Part shown: piece after piece, positions 1 through 5,810 of the stretch
How the letters are laid out: every line of letters starts with the position of its first letter
Numbering within the stretch: position 1 is the stretch's first letter
From: Anaerolineaceae bacterium
Lineage (GTDB): Bacteria > Chloroflexota > Anaerolineae > Anaerolineales > Villigracilaceae
DNA length: 8,095 nucleotides
Assembly (NCBI GenBank): GCA_009885445.1
Contig: VFKQ01000390.1
Location: forward strand, 1 to 8,095
Direction: 5' to 3'
The notes under the pieces: generated by a model
What the model was told of the DNA's origin: nothing
Database searches by the model: none
Seen by the model: only the letters and a program-made list of their open reading frames with translations
Translations under genes and position numbers: made by a program

Positions 1-2
1 AC

Positions 3-152
3 CAGCGCGAGCTGGACGCCGGCACGGCCTTGCATCGTCAGCACGGACGGCAGGTCCTCGCCGCCGGTCTCACGCGGACCGTGGGGCTGGTTCTGCTTTT
101 ACTGGCCCTGGCCCTGCTGACGGCCTGGCTGGTGAACGTGTTGTTGAGCTGA
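3..152 (+). CDS. C-terminal end of a membrane protein (partial)
   Basis: This is the 3' end of a gene that begins upstream of the window. The frame starting at base 3 reads 49 residues (QRELDAGTALHRQ...) to a TGA at 150-152. The first 25 or so residues are polar and Arg/His/Gln-rich. The last 25 (TVGLVLLLLALALLTAWLVNVLLS) form one strongly hydrophobic helix that ends almost at the stop, like a tail anchor or the last helix of a polytopic protein. No family can be recognised from so short a piece. The next gene starts 104 nt downstream on the same strand and also carries a membrane anchor, so the two may be co-transcribed, but the gap contains repeats and no clear signal. That this is a real gene end is inferred from the open frame and the coherent hydrophobic helix. 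Confidence 0.6.
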   Translation, partial: QRELDAGTALHRQHGRQVLAAGLTRTVGLVLLLLALALLTAWLVNVLLS

Positions 153-176
153 AGAAGTAAACACGTAGACAGGAAA

Positions 177-208
177 ACTACGCAACTACGCAACTATCAA
201 ACTATCAA
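177..208. repeat. Octanucleotide tandem repeat, four units
   Basis: Four consecutive 8-bp units lie between the partial gene and the nuclease gene: ACTACGCA at 177-184 and 185-192, then ACTATCAA at 193-200 and 201-208. A fifth degenerate start (ACTG) follows. The rest of the 153-255 gap is pyrimidine-rich with TCATCTTTC at 221-229. I see no promoter or Shine-Dalgarno sequence in this gap. Function unknown. The units are too short and too close together to be CRISPR repeats. Confidence 0.75.
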
Positions 209-255
209 ACTGTTTTTCTTTCATCTTTCGCTCCCCAACCTTCATCCTTTCCCTC

Positions 256-771
256 ATGCCCATCCTCGCCCTGATCCTCCTCTTACTCGCCCTGTTCCTC
301 TTCTGGCAATCCTCGCGCCAGCAAGCGGACGCTGGCCTGCCCGGCGGACGAGTCATCTACAGCGACACGCGCGCATGGGGCGCTCCGCTCGAACAGCCCT
401 TGTTCAACAAGGAACTCGGTCTCACCGGCAAGCCCGATTACCTCGTCCAGCAAAACGGACAGATCATCCCCGTCGAAGTGAAGACTGGCCGCACACCCGA
501 AGCGCCGTATGATTCACATATTTTTCAACTCGCGGCGTATTGTCTGCTCGTTGAAAAAACGTACGGCAAACGTCCGCCGTATGGAATCATCCATTACCCC
601 ACACGCGACTTCGCCATTGATTACACCCCCACCCTCGAATCATCTTTGATGGAACTGCTGGCCGAAATGCGCCGCGACGAACGCCGCGACGACGTGGCGC
701 GCTCACACGTTGAAGCTGGGCGTTGTGTCCGCTGTGGGTTCCGTGAGGCTTGTGACCAGAAGCTGGCATGA
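256..771 (+). CDS. Membrane-anchored Cas4/Dna2-like PD-(D/E)XK nuclease
   Basis: Predicted DNA nuclease of the RecB/Cas4 fold. Residues 3-17 are a run of Leu/Ile/Ala/Phe forming a single N-terminal membrane segment, so the catalytic domain is probably tethered to the membrane. The nuclease motifs follow in order: GKPD with Asp61 (motif II), EVK with Glu74 and Lys76 (motif III), and QLAAY with Gln91 and Tyr95 (motif IV). The C-terminus carries Cys157-x2-Cys160-x5-Cys166, the spacing of the three C-terminal iron-sulfur ligands of Cas4. The fourth ligand, which in Cas4 lies N-terminal to the nuclease core, is absent: no Cys precedes Cys96. The protein is short (171 residues) because the usual N-terminal Cas4 helical part is replaced by the anchor. 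ATG 256 is the first ATG after an in-frame stop at 166; there is no Shine-Dalgarno sequence. No other cas gene or CRISPR array lies nearby, so a role in CRISPR adaptation is not supported; DNA repair or DNA uptake are guesses. Confidence 0.85.
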   Translation: MPILALILLLLALFLFWQSSRQQADAGLPGGRVIYSDTRAWGAPLEQPLFNKELGLTGKPDYLVQQNGQIIPVEVKTGRTPEAPYDSHIFQLAAYCLLVEKTYGKRPPYGIIHYPTRDFAIDYTPTLESSLMELLAEMRRDERRDDVARSHVEAGRCVRCGFREACDQKLA

Positions 772-777
772 GGAGAC

Positions 778-878
778 GGCGATTAAAATCGCCACTACAT
801 TATACGAAGTCCACCTTCGTGGACTGGTCCCAGCCGACGAAGGTCGGCTTCGCAATGGTTGTGGTGACTTTAGTCGCC
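778..878. repeat. 101-nt palindromic element of four hairpins
   Basis: This fills the gap between the nuclease stop (771) and the glycosyltransferase start (889). It contains four adjacent hairpins: GGCGAT/ATCGCC at 778-793; AGTCCAC-CTTC-GTGGACT at 808-825; AGCCGAC-GAAG-GTCGGCT at 832-849; and GGTGACT/AGTCGCC at 863-878 (one mismatch). The right half, read on the other strand, matches the left half: the inner hairpins become AGTCCAC-CTTC-GTGGACT and AGCCGAC-CTTC-GTCGGCT. They differ at positions where both arms change together, so pairing is kept. The outer arms can also pair with each other, giving an alternative cruciform or cloverleaf fold. It contains no convincing ORF. It looks like a mobile or REP/MITE-like intergenic palindrome. 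Being transcribed between two same-strand genes, it could also act on mRNA stability or termination. Confidence 0.8.
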
Positions 879-888
879 CATTGACGCA

Positions 889-2388
889 ATGAATCTTTAT
901 CAAAAACTCAAAGTCCATCTTTCTTCACGCGATTTATTCGCGCTGACACTCGTCGCCGCTGGATTCATTCTGCGTCTGCGCCAATATTTAACAGGCCGCT
1001 CGCTTTGGCTCGATGAAGCCATGCTGGCAAATAACATTGTCTCGCGTTCATTCGCGGGTCTCACGCAGTGGCTCGACTACGATCAACAAGCCCCCATCGG
1101 ATTTCTCTGGCTACAAAAAACCGCCACGCAAATTTTCGGTGACAGCGAATATGCCCTGCGACTGATTCCACTGCTCGCAGGTTGCGCCGCGTTGGGGGTA
1201 ATGTATCTGCTGTCGCGCCGACTGTCCGCGCTGGCCGGTCTCACGGCGCTCGCGCTGTTTGCATTTTCAAGCCCACTTATTTATTACACCTCCGAAGCCA
1301 AGCAATATATTTGTGATGTATTTATCGCATTGAGTTTACTGACTCTTTATCTTCATCTCAACGAGCGCGGCCATCAACGCCGCGATATTTTTCTTCTCGC
1401 GTTCAGCGGCGCAATCGCCATTTGGTTTTCACACCCCGCCATTTTTATTTTGGCCGCGCTGGGCGTTGTATTATTTTTTCAATCCCTACGACAAAAATCA
1501 ACAGCGGGCTGGACTCTGCTCCTCGGCGGATTCTGGCTGGGAAGTTTCGCGCTCTTCTACATTCTCTTCGCCCGCCGCTCGGTCAACGCGGACGTGTTGC
1601 GGGTTTACTGGGGCGACGCCTTTCTCCCGCTGACGGCGCGCGCCGCGCCCTGGTTAGCGACCGCGTTTGAAAACTCCTTTCGTGACTCAGCGGGACTCGA
1701 CCTCCCGATTCTGTTTGGCGCGGCGCTGGCGTTGATCGGTTTCATCGGTCTCCTGCGCCGCAATAAAATGCTGGCCCTCATTTTGACTCTGCCAATTTTT
1801 TTCGCACTGCTGGCTTCGGCGTTCGGCGCCTATCCCTTTGCGGGACGCATGTTACTATTTCTGACGCCTGCTTATTTTCTGTTGTGGGGATTTGGTCTCG
1901 AAACTCTCGCCACACTTTTTCACATCCCTGAATCTTTTTGGGCGCGCGGATTGCTCGCCGCGAGCTTAATATTTTTTGCGGCGCGAGTCTCGCTTCCACT
2001 GTTTGCCGCGCCGAAATATCAAGAGCACATCCGCCCGACGATAGAGTACCTGCGCGACGCGCGCAAAGACGGCGATCTGGTCTACGTCTACTTTTGGGCC
2101 GAGCCTGCTTTCCGCTTTTACGCGCCAAAATATGGAATCGGCCCCGAGGGCGTTTTCAACGGGACGGATTTGCACGCGACGCCCGACGCGTACGCGTATG
2201 CCGCCGAGCTTGCCCCCCTGCGCGGACACGACCGCGTCTGGTTCATCTTCTCGCACGTCTACGAGCGCGATGGGTTCAACGAGCGTGAAAGCATATTAAA
2301 TTATTTGGATTCAATTGGGAATTTATTGCGCGAATACCGCGTGCGCGGCACGTCAGTGTATTTGTATTTGTATGATTTGGAACCGTAA
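889..2388 (+). CDS. PMT/ArnT-type polytopic membrane glycosyltransferase (GT39-like)
   Basis: Predicted GT-C fold glycosyltransferase that transfers a sugar from a polyprenyl-phosphate donor to an acceptor on the outer face of the membrane. Seen in the sequence: a first helix at about residues 16-34, then SLWLDEA with Asp42-Glu43, the acidic pair after the first helix that is catalytic in this superfamily. QQAPIG (66-71) and the GDSEYALRLIP segment (84-94) are typical of the PMT_2 domain, and YYTSEAKQY (132-140) matches the usual Y..E.R.Y motif. About ten further hydrophobic segments run to about residue 372. The last 120 residues (from PKYQEH) are soluble, with alternating hydrophobic strands, and form a C-terminal extracytoplasmic domain. 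The length (499) is normal. ATG 889 lies 10 nt after the palindrome, without a clear Shine-Dalgarno sequence. A strong terminator follows. The sugar and acceptor cannot be deduced; no other glycan gene is present in the window. Confidence 0.85.
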   Translation: MNLYQKLKVHLSSRDLFALTLVAAGFILRLRQYLTGRSLWLDEAMLANNIVSRSFAGLTQWLDYDQQAPIGFLWLQKTATQIFGDSEYALRLIPLLAGCAALGVMYLLSRRLSALAGLTALALFAFSSPLIYYTSEAKQYICDVFIALSLLTLYLHLNERGHQRRDIFLLAFSGAIAIWFSHPAIFILAALGVVLFFQSLRQKSTAGWTLLLGGFWLGSFALFYILFARRSVNADVLRVYWGDAFLPLTARAAPWLATAFENSFRDSAGLDLPILFGAALALIGFIGLLRRNKMLALILTLPIFFALLASAFGAYPFAGRMLLFLTPAYFLLWGFGLETLATLFHIPESFWARGLLAASLIFFAARVSLPLFAAPKYQEHIRPTIEYLRDARKDGDLVYVYFWAEPAFRFYAPKYGIGPEGVFNGTDLHATPDAYAYAAELAPLRGHDRVWFIFSHVYERDGFNERESILNYLDSIGNLLREYRVRGTSVYLYLYDLEP

Positions 2389-2397
2389 GGAATGGTT

Positions 2398-2431
2398 GTA
2401 GGGGCACGGCGTCGCCGTGCCCCTACGGTTT
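2398..2431 (+). terminator. Rho-independent terminator / GC-rich palindrome between convergent genes
   Basis: A perfect 13-bp stem, GTAGGGGCACGGC (2398-2410) with its complement (2414-2426), closes over a 3-nt loop. It is followed by GG and a run of five T (2429-2433, reaching into the last codon of the opposing gene). It lies 10 nt after the glycosyltransferase stop and fits an intrinsic terminator for that gene. The downstream T-run exists only for plus-strand transcription; the minus-strand gene ends right against it and would have the hairpin without a following U-tract. From memory, palindromes of this form (GTAGGGGCACGGC...) occur as repeated intergenic elements in several bacterial genomes, so it may also be a dispersed repeat used as a terminator. 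Confidence 0.85.
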
Positions 2432-5020
2432 TTATGGTTGCAAACACGCGGGGATCGAATCAACCGTGCCAGCGGGGGTTTGCGTGCTTCCGTTCTCGTC
2501 GAAGATTTTCACAAAGCCAATCGTGGATAACTGTTTCAGGTTAATCTTCAACAAGTCAGCAATCGTGTAGGTCGCGCCCATGCGGTCGCAGACTCCCTTG
2601 AGGTAGACGTACGCGCCGCCGTCGCGCAGTTCGAGTTTGCTGTAGCCGCTGAATCCATTGTAGAGGGAGCGCCATTTGTAAGTGTTGTATTCGGTGAGGC
2701 CCGGGCCTTTGAAATATTCGTCCAGGATGAATTGTGCGAAGTTAAGATTCGATGCGGCGTAGCGTACGCCGTTCACTTCGTAAGGCGGAGTACCGGCCAG
2801 ATAGCGCGTGTTATCTACGAAGTAAATTTTTAACAGGGTGTATTGCGGCGTGACGGTGGGGAGCGGCGTCCTCGTTGACGTGGGTGTGCGCGAGGCTGTA
2901 GGTGTGAACGTGGGCGTGCGCGTGCTGGTGGGACTCTTCGTGGGCGTGGCGCTGCGTGTGGGAGTGGGAGTCCGCGAGGGGGTCAGTGAAAGAGTCGGAG
3001 AGGGTGACGGCGCAAACGATGGGTCGAGGCACAGCGGTTCAGAATCGCCCGACCCGCTGGGGGCGCGGGTCTGACCGAATTGGTCGTAGACTCTCACGGC
3101 GCTGACCTTCGTCGAGAATTGTTTTAGGTTGAGGCTGATTAAGTCGGCGATGGTAAATGTTTTGCCGTTGGGGGCGCAGTTGCCGACGAGGTAGACGTGG
3201 GCGACGGAGCCAATCAGTTCCACTTTTGAGTAGCCTGTGAAGCCGTTGTTGACGGCGACCCAACCGTAGCCGATTTCTGTGGCGCCTGGGCCTTTGAAAT
3301 ATTCAGTGAGCACTGCCGCGCCCATGAACGGAGACGTGAGCACCCAGCGCACGCCGTTGACTTCGATGGGCGCGGTGTTGCTGGCTAAGCGGTTTTTGTC
3401 GGCGAAGAAAACTTTGACGAGTGTGTACTGCGGGGTGGCGCTGGGCAGTGGCGTGTTGGTGTTGGTGGCGGTGCGCGTGGGCGTGCGCGTGGGCGTGGCC
3501 GAACCGGTTGGGGTGGGCGTGCGCGTTTTCGTGGGTGTTAATGTAATCGTGGGGGTGCGCGTCAGGGTGGGCGTTAATGTGTTGGTGGGGGTGAGAGTCT
3601 TTGTGGGCGTCTTGGTGAATGTGGGCGAGGGTGTGATTGTTTTTGTGGGCGTGACGGTGGGTGTGCGCGAGGGCGTGGAGGTTAATGTGTTGGTGGGTGT
3701 GTTGGTGGGCGGCGTGACGGTGATGTTGCTGACGAAGACGAAGCGCACTGCGTCTGCGCCGACTTCGGCGCTGGCTAGTTGGCCGGATTGGTCGTGAGTC
3801 TGGTTGCCGAGCTTGATTGATTCTGTGCCGTCGCCGCTGAATGAATATTTGCCGATGTAGATCCAGCCGTCGGAGGCGTAGAAGCCGTTGGGGAAGACGA
3901 GTTGATTTAATACTACGCCATCGGTGCGGCCCGCGTGGAGGATGTTATACAACGCGCCTTCGCTGGTGGCATGGACAGCCGGGATGCGCACGTAGACGGC
4001 GTACTGTCCGGGCGTTGAACCCAGCGGGAATTGCCAGGTGGCTGTGCAGGTGGAGGTGGTGTTGCGCGGTTTGGCGTAACGCATCGAACTATTTTGCGCC
4101 GAGCCGGCGGTGGCAACTGTCCAGCAGGCGGCGGGGGATTCGCTGAAGCCAGCGCTGTTATCGTCGACGATGATTCCCGTTGGGACGGCGGCGGGGTAGC
4201 CGAGGGCCGCGCCGCTGGGATAAATTTGTGCGCCATAATAAACGAGGGCCGGGAATTGCACCCATAACGATTCGGGTTGCTGATAACTGAGCGGGTCTGC
4301 CCCCGCGCCGCTCCAGCCGTAGGGATCGATGGCGCGATTGGATGGGTCTTTGGTGAGAAAATGCAGATGCGGGCCAGTGGAGTTTCCGGTGTTGCCGCTG
4401 ATGCCGAGCATCTCTCCGCGTGGAATATTCGCGCATCCGATCGTGGCGCAGGATTGCACGGCGACGGAGCTCATGTGTCCGTAGGCGGTGAAGAATCCAT
4501 TCGTGTGATGCAGTTTGACATAGATGCCGAGGTTGGATTTGTGATCCTGCGGGTTGTACCAGCCTGAATATACAACCTGGTCGGCGTCGGCGGCGGCGTA
4601 GAGCGGACGGTAGCTGACGCCGTAATCGATTCCGTCGTGGCCGTTGTAGGAGACCCAGTCGCCGAGGCTGTAACTCCAATAGGTGCCAAAACCCTGGTCG
4701 CAGACGCCGGGTTGGGAGGGGGGCGTCCCCGCTGGGGGCGGGCTGGGACAAAACTTATTCGCCTCTTTGCCGTTGAAGACGACAATGCGCCCGTCTGTAT
4801 CGGTGTAGTTAGGGGAACTGTGATCGAAGGCTGAATTTTGTGAGGCACTGCCCGGGTACGGCGGGTAGAGAAAAGCTTGTATCGCTGAAGCCGGCCGGGC
4901 CGCGGCGAGACGCGGGAAAACGCCAAGGGCGAGTCCGAGGATGAAGAGGGCGATGAAGACGAGTCGGTTTGGTGAGCGGGTCACAAAAAGCCTTGTAATG
5001 AATTGTTTAATTTTAACCAC
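2432..5020 (-). CDS. Secreted M23 metallopeptidase with golvesin-like domain and two GerMN-like domains
   Basis: Large exported protein (862 residues from GTG 5020). A hydrophobic segment at 20-40 ending in AAARPASA is a signal peptide. The M23/LytM peptidase domain spans about 110-235: HDGID gives zinc ligands His128 and Asp132, YGHMSS has His182, and GPHLHF has His218 and His220. All catalytic positions are present, so it should cut peptidoglycan cross-links or a similar substrate outside the cell. Residues about 282-430 (VDDNSAGF..., then ADAVRFVFV) match the golvesin C-terminal-like domain. A Thr/Pro-rich stalk (433-530) is followed by a GerMN-like domain (531-666), a second stalk (668-726) and a second GerMN-like copy (727-861). 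Each copy has EYFKGPG, GYSK-EL, TIADL and one conserved Cys pair (615/664 and 811/859). Start: GTG 5020 lies inside an inverted repeat. GTG 4984 (residue 13) has AAGG six bases upstream and still leaves a full signal peptide, so it is a good alternative. It is the last gene of the minus-strand block. Confidence 0.9.
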   Translation of the reverse strand: MVKIKQFITRLFVTRSPNRLVFIALFILGLALGVFPRLAAARPASAIQAFLYPPYPGSASQNSAFDHSSPNYTDTDGRIVVFNGKEANKFCPSPPPAGTPPSQPGVCDQGFGTYWSYSLGDWVSYNGHDGIDYGVSYRPLYAAADADQVVYSGWYNPQDHKSNLGIYVKLHHTNGFFTAYGHMSSVAVQSCATIGCANIPRGEMLGISGNTGNSTGPHLHFLTKDPSNRAIDPYGWSGAGADPLSYQQPESLWVQFPALVYYGAQIYPSGAALGYPAAVPTGIIVDDNSAGFSESPAACWTVATAGSAQNSSMRYAKPRNTTSTCTATWQFPLGSTPGQYAVYVRIPAVHATSEGALYNILHAGRTDGVVLNQLVFPNGFYASDGWIYIGKYSFSGDGTESIKLGNQTHDQSGQLASAEVGADAVRFVFVSNITVTPPTNTPTNTLTSTPSRTPTVTPTKTITPSPTFTKTPTKTLTPTNTLTPTLTRTPTITLTPTKTRTPTPTGSATPTRTPTRTATNTNTPLPSATPQYTLVKVFFADKNRLASNTAPIEVNGVRWVLTSPFMGAAVLTEYFKGPGATEIGYGWVAVNNGFTGYSKVELIGSVAHVYLVGNCAPNGKTFTIADLISLNLKQFSTKVSAVRVYDQFGQTRAPSGSGDSEPLCLDPSFAPSPSPTLSLTPSRTPTPTRSATPTKSPTSTRTPTFTPTASRTPTSTRTPLPTVTPQYTLLKIYFVDNTRYLAGTPPYEVNGVRYAASNLNFAQFILDEYFKGPGLTEYNTYKWRSLYNGFSGYSKLELRDGGAYVYLKGVCDRMGATYTIADLLKINLKQLSTIGFVKIFDENGSTQTPAGTVDSIPACLQP
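2438..2842 (-). repeat. Second GerMN-like domain copy (intragenic duplication)
   Basis: Residues 727-861 of the M23 protein repeat the domain encoded at 3023-3430 (residues 531-666). Shared blocks in the same order are QYTL.K..F.D, EVNGVR, EYFKGPG, NGF-GYSK-EL, T-TIADL---NLKQ-ST and the final Cys near DS-P-C. The copies have diverged to roughly half identity by eye, so the duplication is old. The family (seen in GerM and several bacterial lipoproteins) is thought to bind cell-wall or protein partners. Confidence 0.8.
3431..3724 (-). repeat. Thr/Pro-rich stalk coding repeat
   Basis: Residues 433-530 consist of loosely periodic TPT, TPTxT and TxTPS units (TPTNTLTSTPSRTPTVTPTK and so on) with no hydrophobic core. 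They form an extended, probably wall-spanning or O-glycosylated linker. The DNA is strongly strand-biased: the plus strand is almost only G, T and C with GTGGGCGT-like units. A shorter stalk of the same type is coded at 2843-3019. Such tracts can change length by recombination while staying in frame. A glycosyltransferase of the protein-O-mannosyl type lies next door, but a link between the two is only a guess. Confidence 0.8.
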
Positions 5021-5084
5021 AGATGAAAGAGATAAAAAAAGATGACAAATTCATAAATCCCTTTCATCGTTTTTATCCGTGGTT
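5015..5084. repeat. CCACRGAT-type inverted repeat
   Basis: AACCACAGAT (5015-5024) pairs with ATCCGTGGTT (5075-5084) with one mismatch. Just inside, GATGAAAG (5022-5029) is mirrored exactly by CTTTCATC (5061-5068). The spacer is A/T-rich with an A7 run. The element fills most of the 79-nt gap between the small lipoprotein gene and the M23 gene and overlaps the first GTG of the latter. It resembles the element at 7777-7842. It could form a hairpin in the minus-strand transcript and reduce read-through to the M23 gene. Confidence 0.65.
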
Positions 5085-5099
5085 GTATTTATTTGCGCA

Positions 5100-5801
5100 T
5101 CATTGCGGAAGCGGCGTTGCTTGAGTCTGTGGAACAGAGGTGAGTGTGGCCAGCACGGTTTCTGCATCAGCGAGGCAGGTGTCTATCGCGTCTACAAAGT
5201 TTACTTGAAAACCTGTGTAGATGACACCATCGCCGCCTTGATAATTTACAAACTGCGGCACGCCGTTCAATAGCGCGGTGTTCACTTCAAAAAATATTTC
5301 ACCGATCTGGCGCATGTCATGTTCCACTTTTATGCCGGGCGCCATGCCGCGCGTTGCGGCGGGAGCCAGCACACAATATTCAATCGTGCGATGACCCAAC
5401 GCCGGAGAGCCGTACGAGTCTTCAGTGAGCGCCCAAACGCGCGGATTAAATTTTACGCGGAAGAAAAATCCGGGTTGCGAATCGCCCAGGTAAGTTGGCT
5501 GGCCGTCCCAGATTTCGAGCGCGGGTTCAAAGGCCTCCAACGTCGAAAGTTCGAGCGTGGGCAAAAATGTTTCGGTGGCCGTCGGTCCGCGCGTCGGTGT
5601 GATCGTGGCCGTCGGCGCGGGCGTGTCAGTAGATTCGGGGGTGGGCGTGAAGGCCGGCTCGGGCGAGTCGGCATTGTTCGATAGCGGCGCCGCGTTAGCT
5701 GTGTCGGTGGGCGCAGAGTCAACCAGGTTGCCCGCGGAAGGTCCGCAGGCGCTGAGCAAAACTGCAACAAATAAAATCAGGATGGAAATTTTGCGTTTCA
5801 T
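5100..5801 (-). CDS. Small Thr/Pro-rich surface lipoprotein of unknown function
   Basis: 233 residues with a classic lipoprotein signal: Lys-rich start (MKRK), hydrophobic core, and the lipobox LSAC with Cys19 as the lipidated residue. It would be exported and anchored on the outer face of the membrane. Residues about 45-82 are a Thr/Pro stalk (TPTPESTDTPAPTATITPT), like those of the downstream M23 protein. A folded domain of about 140 residues follows (85-220), with strand-rich segments such as GFFFRVKFNPRVW and TIEYCVLAP; Cys143 and Cys209 may form a disulphide. I do not recognise the domain; VWALTEDSYGSPALGHRTIEYC may be a useful search seed. The ATG lies 9 nt after the stop of the upstream gene, so the two are very probably co-transcribed. 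There is no clear Shine-Dalgarno sequence. The C-terminal tail (TSVPQTQATPLPQ) is again low complexity. Confidence 0.85.
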   Translation of the reverse strand: MKRKISILILFVAVLLSACGPSAGNLVDSAPTDTANAAPLSNNADSPEPAFTPTPESTDTPAPTATITPTRGPTATETFLPTLELSTLEAFEPALEIWDGQPTYLGDSQPGFFFRVKFNPRVWALTEDSYGSPALGHRTIEYCVLAPAATRGMAPGIKVEHDMRQIGEIFFEVNTALLNGVPQFVNYQGGDGVIYTGFQVNFVDAIDTCLADAETVLATLTSVPQTQATPLPQ

Positions 5802-5810
5802 TTTTTCGAC

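Noticed and set aside
177..208. CRISPR array next to the Cas4-like gene
   Set aside because: The units are 8 bp with no spacers, and no other cas genes are in the window.
710..892. Small plus-strand open frame across the palindrome
   Set aside because: It overlaps the nuclease C-terminus and the structured repeat, and shows no protein features.
1778..2128. Minus-strand 116-codon open frame within the glycosyltransferase gene
   Set aside because: It is Arg-rich shadow sequence opposite a gene with recognisable membrane segments and motifs.
3279..3797. Plus-strand 172-codon open frame rich in Val-Gly repeats
   Set aside because: It is the antisense of the Thr/Pro stalk and GerMN coding region. 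The VGV repeats are the reverse reading of TPT codons, and the minus frame has clear domains.
4158..4751. Minus-strand 197-codon open frame overlapping the M23 domain
   Set aside because: It is Arg/Pro/Leu-rich shadow sequence in another frame. The M23 catalytic motifs are in the long frame.
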